Positions 49,330 to 60,402 of a DNA stretch of 64,000 bases are shown here, in pieces. The translations under genes and the position numbers were made by a program. The stretch's first letter is position 1. The number at the start of each line of letters is the position of its first letter. Source of the DNA: Mycobacterium sp. 236(2023) (lineage in GTDB: Bacteria > Actinomycetota > Actinomycetes > Mycobacteriales > Mycobacteriaceae); NCBI RefSeq assembly GCF_029623955.1, contig NZ_JARSBP010000002.1, positions 1,612,001-1,676,000 of the forward strand, given 5' to 3'. Below the pieces are notes generated by a model. That model was not told the origin of the DNA. It did not search any database and worked only from the letters and a program-made list of their open reading frames with translations.

Positions 49330-49859
49330 CGCCTGCGCGAACGCAGTGCGGCCCGGAACACCGTGACGGGGTGGTTGAGGATTGTCGTCAGCTTGCCGGG
49401 AACCGACGTGGGCTCACGTCCGACGCCGAGTTGGATGAACAGCGTCAGCCGGTCGAAGTAGACGCGTTCGCACACCAGGTCGGCGCCGTCGAACTCGAAC
49501 ACCGTGACGATCGGCAGGCATAACCGCCGGCCGGTCGGCGGTAAGCCACGAAAGGGCCCGCGGTGCGTTCCGTGCACCACCGTTTCGAAGATCACGCGGT
49601 CGCCTTGGTGGCCGAAGGCCTCGGGGGCGATGTCGAAATGCATGTCGGGAAAACCGGTGAACAGTTCGCGATATGCATCCACGACAGCCGCGTGTCCGTC
49701 GGCTATCTCATTGCCGGGCAACATCGTTCGCTCGGCTCCCGGCCTGAAGGTGGCGAGCGTCGCCGGAATGTCATGGCGGTTCTCGGCATTGAGGTGGGCG
49801 AGCACTGTCACGCCGCGGAGCTCCCGCAGCGGCATGTCCACTCTCGACGATCTGGTCAC
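49314..49859 (-). CDS. SnoaL-like / ester cyclase (NTF2 fold) protein
   Basis: A 181-residue NTF2-fold protein. The core (HLNAENRHDIPATLATFRPGAERTMLPG; VVDAYRELFTGFPDMHFD; VVHGTHRGPFRGLPPTGRR) matches SnoaL-like polyketide cyclases, whose pocket binds small hydrophobic molecules. Start taken at GTG 49859; ATG 49835 is equally possible. The C-terminal 30 residues are basic and extend beyond the fold. Role unknown. Confidence 0.75.
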   Translation of the reverse strand: MTRSSRVDMPLRELRGVTVLAHLNAENRHDIPATLATFRPGAERTMLPGNEIADGHAAVVDAYRELFTGFPDMHFDIAPEAFGHQGDRVIFETVVHGTHRGPFRGLPPTGRRLCLPIVTVFEFDGADLVCERVYFDRLTLFIQLGVGREPTSVPGKLTTILNHPVTVFRAALRSRRRHTIN

Positions 49860-50039
49860 AAGTTATCCCCCCCGGGATATCTGTCAATCCTGTCGTGATC
49901 TGGTTCATTCTGTCGTGACAACGTGATTAACGCCAGCGTAGATTATGGACGCGCGGAGCGGAGGCCGGATCGTCATCAGCGCTGACGTTTTCACCGTCGG
50001 CAGTGGTATGACGGTGACCAACAGCTGACAGGAGTCGCC

Positions 50040-50501
50040 ATGCCCGGTATCGCCGAACTCGCCCTCGCCGGCGCGCCGATCGCCGGTGGCGCGCTCCTCG
50101 GCATCGCCGCCGGAAACCTCAAAGCCCCCGACGTGCGCGGCATGATCGCCAAGGACATGGATCTGCTCGACCGGATCCCCGCAGAACAGGTCGAGCGGCG
50201 TGCTGAGCTGCAGCGCGTCATCGATCTTCGTATCGACTCGCTGATCGCCGCCGTCGACAAGAACCGGGAGATGCGCGAACTCGCCGCCTCCTACCAAGGG
50301 AACTGGCGCGACATCGTCGTCTTCATCTGCGCGATCCTGTTCACCATCATCTGGTGGAACGTCGACCACGGCCGGGCGAACTGGACGTTGATGTTCATCG
50401 TGCTGATCGTGCTGAGCGTCCTCGCAGGCGGCTACGCCGCGCGGGGGATAGTGCGCGGCGTAGCCGCCGTCCTGCACTCGCGCCGCAAGACCGCAACCTA
50501 A
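50040..50501 (+). CDS. Membrane protein, unknown
   Basis: A 153-residue protein with three hydrophobic segments (about 8-25, 99-116 and 119-142) around an amphipathic helical central part (DMDLLDRIPAEQVERRAELQRVIDLR). It is preceded by a strong ribosome-binding site (CAGGAGTCGCC). The 180 bases upstream contain nothing else I can name. No family recognised. Confidence 0.65.
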   Translation: MPGIAELALAGAPIAGGALLGIAAGNLKAPDVRGMIAKDMDLLDRIPAEQVERRAELQRVIDLRIDSLIAAVDKNREMRELAASYQGNWRDIVVFICAILFTIIWWNVDHGRANWTLMFIVLIVLSVLAGGYAARGIVRGVAAVLHSRRKTAT

Positions 50502-50522
50502 AGCGTTACGGCGGAACGGCTT

Positions 50523-51260
50523 TCACCCCAGATGAGCGCCGAAGAACGATTCCGTCGCGTCCCAGTGCTTGGCTGCCGCCGCCTCGTCGTACGGTGCGTT
50601 GTCGGGAACGGCGAAACCGTGCTGGGCGGAATACCACTCGATGGTGTGCTCGACGCCCGCCGCGGTCAGCGCCTTGTCGAGCGTCTCGCCGTTCTCGGCG
50701 GTGAAGGACTTGTCGTCCTGGGCCGCGCCGACATACACGGCGGCGGTGATCTGCTCAGCGAGCAGGTGCGGGCTTCCGGGATCGTCGGACGCCAGCCCGC
50801 CGCCGTGGAACGACATCGCCGCTGCGACGCGCTCCGGTAGACGGCCGGCAACCACGAGCGACGTGCGTCCGCCCATGCAGTAGCCCGTGGTTCCGAACGA
50901 CTCGCCGCTGACCTCCGGCCGTGCGGCCAGGTAGTCGAAGAACGCGGCCGCGTCCGAGGCCATGATCTCCGGCGTCACCTTCGACATCATCCCGAACAGG
51001 CGCTTGCGCTCGACCTCGTCGCCGAAGACCGTCGCGAACTCGAACGGCGCCCACTCGCCTTCGCGGTAGTAGACGTCGGGCACCAGCACGGCGTAGCCGA
51101 GGCCGGCAAGCTGCTCGCCCATCGAGTCGAAGACAGCCCGAGGCCCACCCGCGTCGGGATACATGATGACGCCAGGCCACGGGCCGTCGCCGTCGGGAGT
51201 GTGCAGGCTGACGGTGCAGGAACCATCGGAGGTCGTCACGGTGTCGGTGATCGTCGGCAT
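50523..51260 (-). CDS. Dienelactone hydrolase family protein
   Basis: A 245-residue alpha/beta hydrolase of the dienelactone hydrolase family. The nucleophile is Cys in GYCMGGRT, as in authentic DLH; the acid lies in QDDKSFTAENGE and the His in SAQHGFAVPD. The start at ATG 51260 gives MPTITDTVTT; the frame extends upstream without support. It lies divergent from thyA, as Rv2765 does in M. tuberculosis. Substrate unknown. Confidence 0.88.
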   Translation of the reverse strand: MPTITDTVTTSDGSCTVSLHTPDGDGPWPGVIMYPDAGGPRAVFDSMGEQLAGLGYAVLVPDVYYREGEWAPFEFATVFGDEVERKRLFGMMSKVTPEIMASDAAAFFDYLAARPEVSGESFGTTGYCMGGRTSLVVAGRLPERVAAAMSFHGGGLASDDPGSPHLLAEQITAAVYVGAAQDDKSFTAENGETLDKALTAAGVEHTIEWYSAQHGFAVPDNAPYDEAAAAKHWDATESFFGAHLG

Positions 51261-51290
51261 GTGTTCCGTTCTACTCCGCGCCACGGCACG

Positions 51291-51296
51291 TAAGCT
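51291..51296 (+). promoter_or_regulatory. -10 element of thyA-dfrA
   Basis: TAAGCT, 6 bases before GTG 51303; leaderless geometry for the thymidylate/folate operon. Confidence 0.5.
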
Positions 51297-51302
51297 GAGC
51301 GC

Positions 51303-52103
51303 GTGCCGATCGCCACCCCGTACGAGGATCTGTTGCGTCTGGTGCTTGACACCGGAGTCCCCAAATCGGATCGCACCGGCACCGGTACCCGCAGCCTCTT
51401 CGGGCATCAGATGCGGTACGACCTCAACGCCGGGTTCCCGCTCCTGACCACCAAGAAGGTGCATACCAAATCGATCGTCTACGAGTTGCTGTGGTTCCTG
51501 CGCGGCGACTCCAACGTGCGGTGGCTGCAGGATCACGGTGTCACCATCTGGGACGAATGGGCCTCTCCCGCAGGTGATCTCGGACCGGTGTACGGCGTGC
51601 AGTGGAGATCGTGGCCGACGCCGTCCGGTGAACACATCGACCAGATCAGCGCAGCGCTCGACCTCCTCAAGCGCGATCCCGACTCACGGCGCAACATCGT
51701 CTCGGCCTGGAACGTCGGCGAGATCCCGCAGATGGCCCTGCCGCCCTGCCACGCGTTCTTCCAGTTCTACGTCGCCGACGGGCGCCTCAGCTGCCAGCTC
51801 TACCAGCGCAGTGCCGATCTGTTCCTCGGCGTCCCGTTCAACATTGCGAGCTACGCGCTGCTCACCCACATGATGGCCGCGCAGGCAGGGCTGGGTGTGG
51901 GGGAGTTCGTGTGGACCGGCGGCGACTGCCACATCTACGACAACCACGTCGAGCAGGTCACCGAGCAGCTCTCCCGCGACCCGCGCCCGTACCCGGAACT
52001 TGTTCTCGGGCAGCGTAATTCGATTTTCGACTACACCTACGATGACGTCGTCATCAAGAACTACGATCCGCATCCCGCGATCAAGGCCCCGGTGGCGGTA
52101 TGA
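51303..52103 (+). CDS. thyA: Thymidylate synthase ThyA
   Basis: Folate-dependent methylation of dUMP to dTMP, giving dihydrofolate. The 266-residue product has the nucleophile region [13 protein letters not shown], the dUMP-binding [17 protein letters not shown] and the GDCHIYDNH block. It is the E. coli-like length. dfrA, which recycles the dihydrofolate, follows 22 bases later. The flavin-dependent ThyX lies 4.5 kb away. Confidence 0.96.
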   Translation: MPIATPYEDLLRLVLDTGVPKSDRTGTGTRSLFGHQMRYDLNAGFPLLTTKKVHTKSIVYELLWFLRGDSNVRWLQDHGVTIWDEWASPAGDLGPVYGVQWRSWPTPSGEHIDQISAALDLLKRDPDSRRNIVSAWNVGEIPQMALPPCHAFFQFYVADGRLSCQLYQRSADLFLGVPFNIASYALLTHMMAAQAGLGVGEFVWTGGDCHIYDNHVEQVTEQLSRDPRPYPELVLGQRNSIFDYTYDDVVIKNYDPHPAIKAPVAV

Positions 52104-52125
52104 GGACTGCTTGCAGGTCCGAATC

Positions 52126-52614
52126 GTGAGTCAGGGCGAACTGAACCTGATCTGGGCGCAGTCCAGCGACGGGGTGATCGGACGTGACAACGGCATCCCG
52201 TGGCGGGTGCCCGAGGACATGGCCCGCTTCAAGGAACTCACGATGGGCCACACCGTGATCATGGGTCGGCAGACGTGGGAGTCGCTGCCCGCCAAGTTCC
52301 GGCCGCTGCCGGGCCGCAGAAATGTCGTACTGACCCGGCAAGCTGACTATGTGGCTGACGGAGCAGAGGTTTTCGCGTCCCTCGAAGACGCGCCGACCGA
52401 CGACGCGTGGGTGATCGGCGGCTCCCAGATCTACGGTCTGGCGATGTCCCTCGCAACGCGGTGTGAGGTCACCGAGGTCGACATCGAGCTGCACCGGCGC
52501 GACGAGGATGCGCTGGCGCCGCTGCTCGACGAGGCATGGGTCGGCACCGAGGGGAACTGGCACGACAGCTCGTCGGGGCTGCGCTACAAGTACTACAGCT
52601 ACCTCAGGAAATGA
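52126..52614 (+). CDS. dfrA: Dihydrofolate reductase
   Basis: NADPH-dependent reduction of dihydrofolate, target of trimethoprim-type drugs. The 162-residue protein has [28 protein letters not shown] with the substrate Asp, [10 protein letters not shown] and [11 protein letters not shown] 52126 is the start that matches family length; the frame is open further upstream through thyA. It overlaps the next gene by 4 bases. Confidence 0.95.
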   Translation: MSQGELNLIWAQSSDGVIGRDNGIPWRVPEDMARFKELTMGHTVIMGRQTWESLPAKFRPLPGRRNVVLTRQADYVADGAEVFASLEDAPTDDAWVIGGSQIYGLAMSLATRCEVTEVDIELHRRDEDALAPLLDEAWVGTEGNWHDSSSGLRYKYYSYLRK

Positions 52615-53825
52615 GACTCACCGCTGCGCAGGCGCGGCGGGTGGCGGTCGCGGCTCAGGGATTCCACGAACCGAAGCCCACCGGTCCGGTGAGCCGCGCT
52701 CACCTCAAGCGGCTGATCGCCCGGTTGCAGGTGCTGCAGCTGGATTCGGTGTCGGTCGCGGTACGCGCCCACTACGCGCCGGTCTTCAGCCGTCTGGGCC
52801 CCTACGACCGCGACATCGTCGACCGCGCGGCGTGGAGCCATTCGAAGAAATCGCCCCGGTTGCTCGTCGAGTACTGGGCGCACGAAGCCGCGCTGATGGC
52901 CGTCGACGACTGGCCGTTGCTGCGCTGGCGCATGCAGGAGTACGAGCACGGCCGGTGGGGCGTCGAGATCGTCAAGAAGAACGCCAAGCTCGCCGAGAAC
53001 ATCGTCGACGCGATCGGTCACCTCGGCCCTTCGACGGCCGGCCAGATCGAGGCCTACCTGGAATCGGCGCCCCGGGGTCGCAAGGGTCCCTGGTGGGATC
53101 GAAGCGACACGAAGTGGGTTGCGGAGGCGCTGTGGTCCTCGGGCGTGCTGACGACGGCCACCCGGGTCGGGTTCGCCCGGCACTACGACCTCACCGAACG
53201 GGTGCTGCCCGCCGACGTCGTAGAACGTGAGGTGGACGAGGTCGACGCTGTCCGGGAGCTGACGTTGCGCGCCGCAACCGCGCTCGGCGTGGCCACCGAA
53301 GCCGATCTGCGTGACTACTTCCGGCTCGGCGCGCGGCAGGTCAAACCGGCGATCGCCGACCTCGTCGCGGCAGGCGAGATCGAACCCGTCGACGTCGACG
53401 GGTGGTCGGCGCCCGCGTATCTGAGGGCCGGCCAGACGGTCCCGCGCCGCGACAAGGGGACGGCGCTGCTGTGCCCGTTCGATCCGCTGATCTTCTTCCG
53501 GCCCCGCGTGGAGCGGCTGTTCGGCGGCTTCCACTACCGCATCGAGATCTATACCCCGCAGCCCAAACGCCAGTTCGGTTACTACGTATGGCCGTTTCTG
53601 CTCGACGGCGACCTCGTCGGCCGTGTCGACCTCAAAGCCGATCGACCCAACGGGGCGCTTCGCGTCGTCGGTGCGTTCACCGAGGACGGCCGGGATCGTG
53701 CCCACGTCGCCACCGAGCTCGCGTCCGAACTGCGTTCGATGGCGGGCTGGCTGGGGCTCGACGACGTCGTTGTCGGGGACCGTGGCGATTTGGTCACGCA
53801 GCTGCGCGCCGCCTTGGTTAGCTGA
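52611..53825 (+). CDS. YcaQ/AlkX-like winged-helix DNA glycosylase family
   Basis: A 404-residue HTH_42-family protein. N-terminal winged helices carry [19 protein letters not shown], which contains the Q-hydrophobic-D motif of the YcaQ/AlkX branch, and [23 protein letters not shown] follows. E. coli YcaQ unhooks DNA interstrand crosslinks. Catalysis here is inferred from the motif. The ATG overlaps the dfrA stop, placing a repair-type gene in the thymidylate operon. Confidence 0.82.
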   Translation: MRLTAAQARRVAVAAQGFHEPKPTGPVSRAHLKRLIARLQVLQLDSVSVAVRAHYAPVFSRLGPYDRDIVDRAAWSHSKKSPRLLVEYWAHEAALMAVDDWPLLRWRMQEYEHGRWGVEIVKKNAKLAENIVDAIGHLGPSTAGQIEAYLESAPRGRKGPWWDRSDTKWVAEALWSSGVLTTATRVGFARHYDLTERVLPADVVEREVDEVDAVRELTLRAATALGVATEADLRDYFRLGARQVKPAIADLVAAGEIEPVDVDGWSAPAYLRAGQTVPRRDKGTALLCPFDPLIFFRPRVERLFGGFHYRIEIYTPQPKRQFGYYVWPFLLDGDLVGRVDLKADRPNGALRVVGAFTEDGRDRAHVATELASELRSMAGWLGLDDVVVGDRGDLVTQLRAALVS

Positions 53826-53829
53826 TCCG

Positions 53830-54798
<969 letters not shown>

Positions 54799-54896
54799 GT
54801 CGATACCGGCCGGCCCGAGATGACGCGCACCGCTTCGTCGGTCAGAGTTGTAATTTTGACGCTCATAGAGATTGTCATCGAGTTGCGGGAGTCTGC

Positions 54897-55976
54897 GTGC
54901 TTGGGTGGTGGTGGCAGCAGCCGGACCAGTTCGACTGGTTCAGTGCCTACCTGCGCGACCGAGGGCTTCAGTTGCCATGGCGGATCGCGACAGTCGTCTT
55001 CACCGTGCTTCTGGGCGCCATCCCCGTCACGCTGATCGGCAGCTCCGCCGGGCCGCAGGGCCCCGTGGCGACCACCACCGCGATCGCGGCCGCCATCGCC
55101 GCATGCGGCGCGGCTCTGTTGTGGCTCTTCCGCTGGCCGACCCGCGTCCAGTCGTTGGCCTACACCGCGATCTGCGGCATCTGCATCGCCGCCGGCGTCC
55201 TGACCGTGGCGAGCCCTTACAGCGGGCTGATGGGGTGCACGATCTTCGCCGCCATCGGTGGCTTCATCGCCTACTTCCATGCCATGGCTCATGTGCTCGC
55301 CAACAACGTGCTGGCTTTGGCCTGTGCGGCGATGACGGCGACACGGTTGTTCGCCGACACCGGTGACATCCGGCTCGTCATCGGGTCGGTCCTCCTCGTG
55401 ATCACGCTCAACGTCGGCGTGCCGTTCGGCATCTACACGCTGGTGCATTCCCTGCACATCGATCTGCGCAATTCCGACCGGGATCCGCTCACCGGGCTGC
55501 TCAACCGGCGATCGTTCTACAACACGGTCCACGAGCAGGTGGTGGCCACGCCGGAAGTGGCGACCACGGTCAACGTCACGATGGTGGATCTCGACAAGTT
55601 CAAGCGGCTCAACGACAGTCGCGGCCATGCGGTGGGTGATGCGGCGCTCGTCGAGGTGGCTGCCGTGCTGCAACAGCACGCGGGGACGGCCGCAGTCCTG
55701 TCCCGCCTCGGCGGTGAGGAGTTCGTCGTCGCCGACGTCGGCGCGACGTCGCGGCATGTGATGGCCGCCGAGCGCATCCGCGACGGAATCGCTGCACTGC
55801 AGTTCGGGATCACCGCCAGCCTCGGCGTATGTAGCACGACGATTCCGGCCGGCACGCAGGTCGAACATCCGGAGTTCATCGAGCGGCTCATCCACACCGC
55901 CGACGCCGCGATGTACCGCGCCAAGCGCGCGGGTGGGGACCGTGTCGAGCATCGCCTCCTCGGCGAGCGCTCCTAG
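54897..55976 (+). CDS. Membrane diguanylate cyclase (GGDEF)
   Basis: Makes cyclic di-GMP from two GTP. The 359-residue protein has about six membrane helices (residues 20-185) and a C-terminal GGDEF domain with GGEEF at 272-276 and the metal Asp in MVDLDKFKRLND. The RxxD inhibitory site expected five residues before GGEEF is absent, so product inhibition may be lost. GTG 54897 with GGGAG upstream is taken as start; the frame is open far upstream. The 3' end overlaps a convergent gene by 4 bases. Confidence 0.87.
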   Translation: MLGWWWQQPDQFDWFSAYLRDRGLQLPWRIATVVFTVLLGAIPVTLIGSSAGPQGPVATTTAIAAAIAACGAALLWLFRWPTRVQSLAYTAICGICIAAGVLTVASPYSGLMGCTIFAAIGGFIAYFHAMAHVLANNVLALACAAMTATRLFADTGDIRLVIGSVLLVITLNVGVPFGIYTLVHSLHIDLRNSDRDPLTGLLNRRSFYNTVHEQVVATPEVATTVNVTMVDLDKFKRLNDSRGHAVGDAALVEVAAVLQQHAGTAAVLSRLGGEEFVVADVGATSRHVMAAERIRDGIAALQFGITASLGVCSTTIPAGTQVEHPEFIERLIHTADAAMYRAKRAGGDRVEHRLLGERS

Positions 55977-56554
55977 TTGAGCGGAATGTCGTTGTCGCCC
56001 TTGGATTCCTGATACTGATCCGACAGCGCGTCATAGCGGCTGCGGATCCGGTCGCGCTGCGCGAGCAGCTCGGTACGTACCGGCTCGGGTTCGGCGTCGA
56101 TCAAGTCGGCGATGGCGTAGGCCGTCCAGAACTCGTTGGTGCGCCGATAGCCGCCTGGATCCAGACCGAAGACCTCTTTGAGAATCACCAGGTCGTGCGG
56201 AATCGCGAAGCTGTCGCGGGAATCCTCGTGGCTGTAGAAGTAGTAGTAGTTGTCGAATCCCGCCCAGGTGATGGCCGACATGCACAGCGTGCAGGGCTCG
56301 TGGGTCGTCAGGAACACAAGGTCTTTCGTCGGAGGCCGCTCGGGTATCTCGTAGAACTGCCGCAGCGTGTTGATCTCACCGTGCCACAACGGGTTGTCGG
56401 TCTCGTCGTTCGTGCCGGCGATCACCAGGGACAGATCGGACTTGTTCAGCAGCGCCGCGCCGAAGACCTTGTTGCCGCTTGCAACTCCGCGTTCGGTCAG
56501 CGGGAGGATGTCGCCGTCGATGACGTCGAGAAGACGCGAAGCGATCGTGGTCAT
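55973..56554 (-). CDS. Cytidine/deoxycytidylate deaminase-fold protein
   Basis: A 193-residue zinc deaminase. Zinc ligands and the catalytic Glu are WHGEIN and EPCTLCMSAITWAGFD. The long C-terminal half (NYYYFYSHEDSRDSF; DPGGYRRTNEFW) differs from standard CDA and TadA, so the substrate (nucleoside, base, or pterin) is uncertain. It is divergent from thyX, which may suggest a pyrimidine role. Start at ATG 56554, with TAGGGT 5 bases upstream. Confidence 0.8.
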   Translation of the reverse strand: MTTIASRLLDVIDGDILPLTERGVASGNKVFGAALLNKSDLSLVIAGTNDETDNPLWHGEINTLRQFYEIPERPPTKDLVFLTTHEPCTLCMSAITWAGFDNYYYFYSHEDSRDSFAIPHDLVILKEVFGLDPGGYRRTNEFWTAYAIADLIDAEPEPVRTELLAQRDRIRSRYDALSDQYQESKGDNDIPLN

Positions 56555-56559
56555 GGCAA

Positions 56560-56565
56560 ACCCTA
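56560..56565 (-). promoter_or_regulatory. -10 element of the deaminase gene
   Basis: TAGGGT on the minus strand, 5 bases before ATG 56554; it shares the short intergenic region with the thyX promoter. Confidence 0.35.
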
Positions 56566-56599
56566 ACGTCGCCGCGCGCCCTGCGCAGGCGATGAGCGC

Positions 56600-56605
56600 T
56601 AGGCT
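56600..56605 (+). promoter_or_regulatory. -10 element of thyX
   Basis: TAGGCT, 6 bases before ATG 56612; leaderless geometry. Confidence 0.5.
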
Positions 56606-56611
56606 CTGCCG

Positions 56612-57364
56612 ATGGCCGAGATCGCACCGCTGCGTGTGCAGCTCATCGCCAAGACGGAGTTCTCGACCCCGCCGGACGTGCCGTGGGACACCGACGCCGA
56701 CGGCGGCGCGGCACTGGTCGAGTTCGCCGGTCGCGCCTGCTACCAGAGCTGGTCGAAACCCAACCCGCGCACCGCAACCAACGCCGCCTACGTCCGGCAC
56801 ATCATCGATGTGGGTCATTTCTCAGTGCTCGAACACGCCTCGGTGTCGTTCTACATCACCGGCGTCTCTCGGTCCTGCACCCATGAACTGATCCGGCACC
56901 GGCACTTCTCCTACTCGCAGCTGTCGCAGCGCTACGTTCCCGAGACCGATTCACAGGTCGTGGTGCCGCCGGGCATCGAGGACGACCCCGAGCTGCTCAA
57001 GACGTTCCTCGACGCCGCCGATGCCGGCCGGTCCGCCTATACGGATCTGCTCGGTCGGCTGGAAGCCAAGCTGGCCGACTCCGGGAACGCGACGCTGCGG
57101 CGCAAGCAGGCCCGCCAGGCCGCCCGCGCGGTGCTGCCGAATGCCACCGAGACCAGGATCGTCGTCACCGGGAACTACCGGGCCTGGCGGCACTTCATCG
57201 CGATGCGGGCCAGCGAACACGCCGACGTCGAGATCCGGCGGCTGGCGATCGAATGCCTGCGCCAGTTGATCGACGTCGCGCCCCAGGTGTTCTCCGACTT
57301 CGAGATCATCGCGCTCGCCGACGGCACCGAGGTGGCGACCAGCCCGCTGGCAACCGAGGTGTGA
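56612..57364 (+). CDS. thyX: Flavin-dependent thymidylate synthase ThyX
   Basis: FAD/NADPH-dependent dTMP synthesis that gives tetrahydrofolate directly. The 250-residue protein has the ThyX signature [14 protein letters not shown] and the later blocks [18 protein letters not shown] and [12 protein letters not shown]. It coexists with thyA in this window, as in M. tuberculosis, and precedes dapA. Confidence 0.96.
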   Translation: MAEIAPLRVQLIAKTEFSTPPDVPWDTDADGGAALVEFAGRACYQSWSKPNPRTATNAAYVRHIIDVGHFSVLEHASVSFYITGVSRSCTHELIRHRHFSYSQLSQRYVPETDSQVVVPPGIEDDPELLKTFLDAADAGRSAYTDLLGRLEAKLADSGNATLRRKQARQAARAVLPNATETRIVVTGNYRAWRHFIAMRASEHADVEIRRLAIECLRQLIDVAPQVFSDFEIIALADGTEVATSPLATEV

Positions 57365-58318
<954 letters not shown>

Positions 58319-58328
58319 TGGTCGGCCA

Positions 58329-60005
58329 GTGGATCTGACGCATACTCCACCGGGCCCGCTGGCCCCGGGCGGCCTGCGGGTCACCGCACTCGGCGGGATC
58401 GGCGAGATCGGCCGCAACATGACCGTTTTCGAGCATCTGGGTCGCCTGCTCATCGTGGACTGCGGTGTGTTGTTCCCCACCCATGACGAACCCGGCGTCG
58501 ACCTGATCCTGCCCGACCTCCGGCACGTGCAGGACCGCCTCGAGGACGTCGAGGCGATCGTCGTGACGCACGCCCACGAGGACCACATCGGTGCGATCCC
58601 GTTCGTGCTCAAACAGCGCGCCGACATTCCCATCGTCGGTTCGAAATTCACGCTCGCCCTGATCGCCGAGAAGTGCCGTGAGCACCGCATCAGCCCGGTG
58701 TTCGTCGAGGTGGCCGAGAAGCAGAAGAGCACCCACGGCGTCTTCGAATGCGAGTACTTCGCGGTCAACCATTCCGTCCCCGGCTGTCTTGCGATCGCCA
58801 TCCACACGGGCGCGGGCACGGTGCTGCACACCGGCGACATCAAGCTCGACCAGCTGCCGCCGGACGGACGCCCGACGGACCTGCCGGGGATGTCGCGGCT
58901 GGGGGACGCGGGCGTCGACCTGTTCCTGTGCGACTCGACGAACTCCGAGATCCCCGGCGTCGGCCCGTCGGAAAGCGAAGTCGGCCCTTCACTACACCGG
59001 TTGATGCGCGGTGCCGAGGGGCGCGTCATCGTCGCGTGCTTCGCCTCGAACGTCGACCGGGTGCAGTCCATCATCGAGGCCGCGGTCGCCCTGGGTCGTC
59101 GTGTCTCGTTCGTCGGCCGGTCGATGGTGCGCAACATGGGCATCGCCCGCGACCTCGGCTACCTGCACGTCGCCGATGAGGACGTGCTCGACATCGCCGC
59201 CGCCGAGATGATGCCCGCCGACCGCGTCGTGCTCATCACCACCGGCACCCAGGGCGAGCCGATGGCAGCGCTGTCGCGCATGTCGCGCGGTGAGCACCGC
59301 AGCATCACGCTGACCGCGGGGGACCTGATCATCCTGTCGTCGTCGCTGATCCCCGGTAACGAGGAGGCCGTCTACGGGGTCATCGACTCACTCGCCAAGA
59401 TCGGGGCCAGGGTCGTCACCAATGCGCAAGTGCGCGTGCATGTCTCGGGCCACGCGTATGCCGGGGAGCTGCTCTTCCTCTACAACGGCGTGCGGCCCCG
59501 CAACGTCATGCCGGTGCACGGCACGTGGCGGATGCTGCGCGCCAACGCCGCGCTCGCGGCCCGAACCGGGGTTCCGGAGGAGAACATCGTCCTTGCGGAG
59601 AACGGCGTCAGTGTCGACCTGGTCGCGGGTCGCGCGAGCATCGCGGGCGCGGTTCCGGTCGGCAAGATGTTCGTCGACGGTCTCATCACCGGAGACGTCG
59701 GCGACGCCACGCTGGGCGAGCGGCTCATCCTGTCCTCGGGGTTCGTCGCCGTCACCGTCGTGGTTCGTCGCGGCACCGGAAAGCCCGCCGCGCCGGCGCA
59801 TCTGCATTCGCGGGGCTTCTCCGAGGATCCGAAGGCGCTCGAATCGGTCGCGCGCCGGGTGGAGGCCGAGCTGGAGCACCTCGCGTCGCAGAACGTCACC
59901 GACCCGACGCGGATCGCGCAGGGAGTGCGGCGCACCGTCGGCAAATGGGTGGGCGAGACCTACCGCCGGCAGCCGATGATCGTCCCGACTGTGATCGAGA
60001 TCTGA
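58329..60005 (+). CDS. rnj: Ribonuclease J
   Basis: Metallo-beta-lactamase/beta-CASP ribonuclease with 5'-3' exo- and endonuclease activity, for rRNA maturation and mRNA decay. The 558-residue protein has the zinc motif VVTHAHEDHIGAIPF, further ligands in HSVPGCLAI and GDIKLD, the beta-CASP blocks (CFASNVDRVQSI; GTQGEPMAAL; SGHAYAGEL) and a C-terminal domain. GTG 58329 gives the usual length. Confidence 0.95.
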   Translation: MDLTHTPPGPLAPGGLRVTALGGIGEIGRNMTVFEHLGRLLIVDCGVLFPTHDEPGVDLILPDLRHVQDRLEDVEAIVVTHAHEDHIGAIPFVLKQRADIPIVGSKFTLALIAEKCREHRISPVFVEVAEKQKSTHGVFECEYFAVNHSVPGCLAIAIHTGAGTVLHTGDIKLDQLPPDGRPTDLPGMSRLGDAGVDLFLCDSTNSEIPGVGPSESEVGPSLHRLMRGAEGRVIVACFASNVDRVQSIIEAAVALGRRVSFVGRSMVRNMGIARDLGYLHVADEDVLDIAAAEMMPADRVVLITTGTQGEPMAALSRMSRGEHRSITLTAGDLIILSSSLIPGNEEAVYGVIDSLAKIGARVVTNAQVRVHVSGHAYAGELLFLYNGVRPRNVMPVHGTWRMLRANAALAARTGVPEENIVLAENGVSVDLVAGRASIAGAVPVGKMFVDGLITGDVGDATLGERLILSSGFVAVTVVVRRGTGKPAAPAHLHSRGFSEDPKALESVARRVEAELEHLASQNVTDPTRIAQGVRRTVGKWVGETYRRQPMIVPTVIEI

Positions 60006-60402
60006 CGGGCCGCTTCTTCGCCCCTGGAGCGTTCGGCTCGCCGCGCTGTCATGGTTACCCCTCGTGAACCGTGGCGCGGCGGCCGTCCGAGCCGAATCTT
60101 GGACTCGTTGCTCCAGAAGTATTATGCACGGTGAATGGGCCTGAGCAATACATCGGTATGGATTGCTTATCGCTGGAAAATATGGCATTGCGTAAATTTT
60201 GCTCACAACATTTCCAGCAAGTCCGTAATTTTTTCATTTCGGCGATTTTTCTGCAGTTCAGCGACATGCATCCGGTATGGCAGCACATGAAAAGGTGCTT
60301 GCAACGGATTACGCTACGCACCGTCTCTTTAAAACGCGAGCCACCGAACAATTAGTTCGCTTGGCTTAACTTTTATGTCTGCGAATAGTTTGCTAGGCGC
60401 TA
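60006..60402. other. AT-rich region between converging rnj and the response regulator gene
   Basis: About 400 bases with base composition far more AT-rich than anywhere else in the window (runs such as AATTTTTTCATTT near 60227-60239 and TTTAAAAC near 60330). A stem with 8-bp arms (60172-60179 and 60211-60218) precedes the T-run and could terminate rnj transcription. No protein family, RNA or IS end is recognised. Foreign origin and Lsr2 binding are possible. Confidence 0.6.
60071..60355 (+). CDS. Doubtful ORF in the AT-rich region
   Basis: A 94-codon frame from GTG 60071, with Cys- and Phe-rich content (QYIGMDCLSLENMALRKFC) and codon use unlike its neighbours. A 98-codon frame on the opposite strand (60055-60351) is equally long, so neither can be favoured. 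There is no ribosome-binding site of note and no recognised family. Listed only because nothing else explains the region. Confidence 0.15.
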   Translation: MARRPSEPNLGLVAPEVLCTVNGPEQYIGMDCLSLENMALRKFCSQHFQQVRNFFISAIFLQFSDMHPVWQHMKRCLQRITLRTVSLKREPPNN

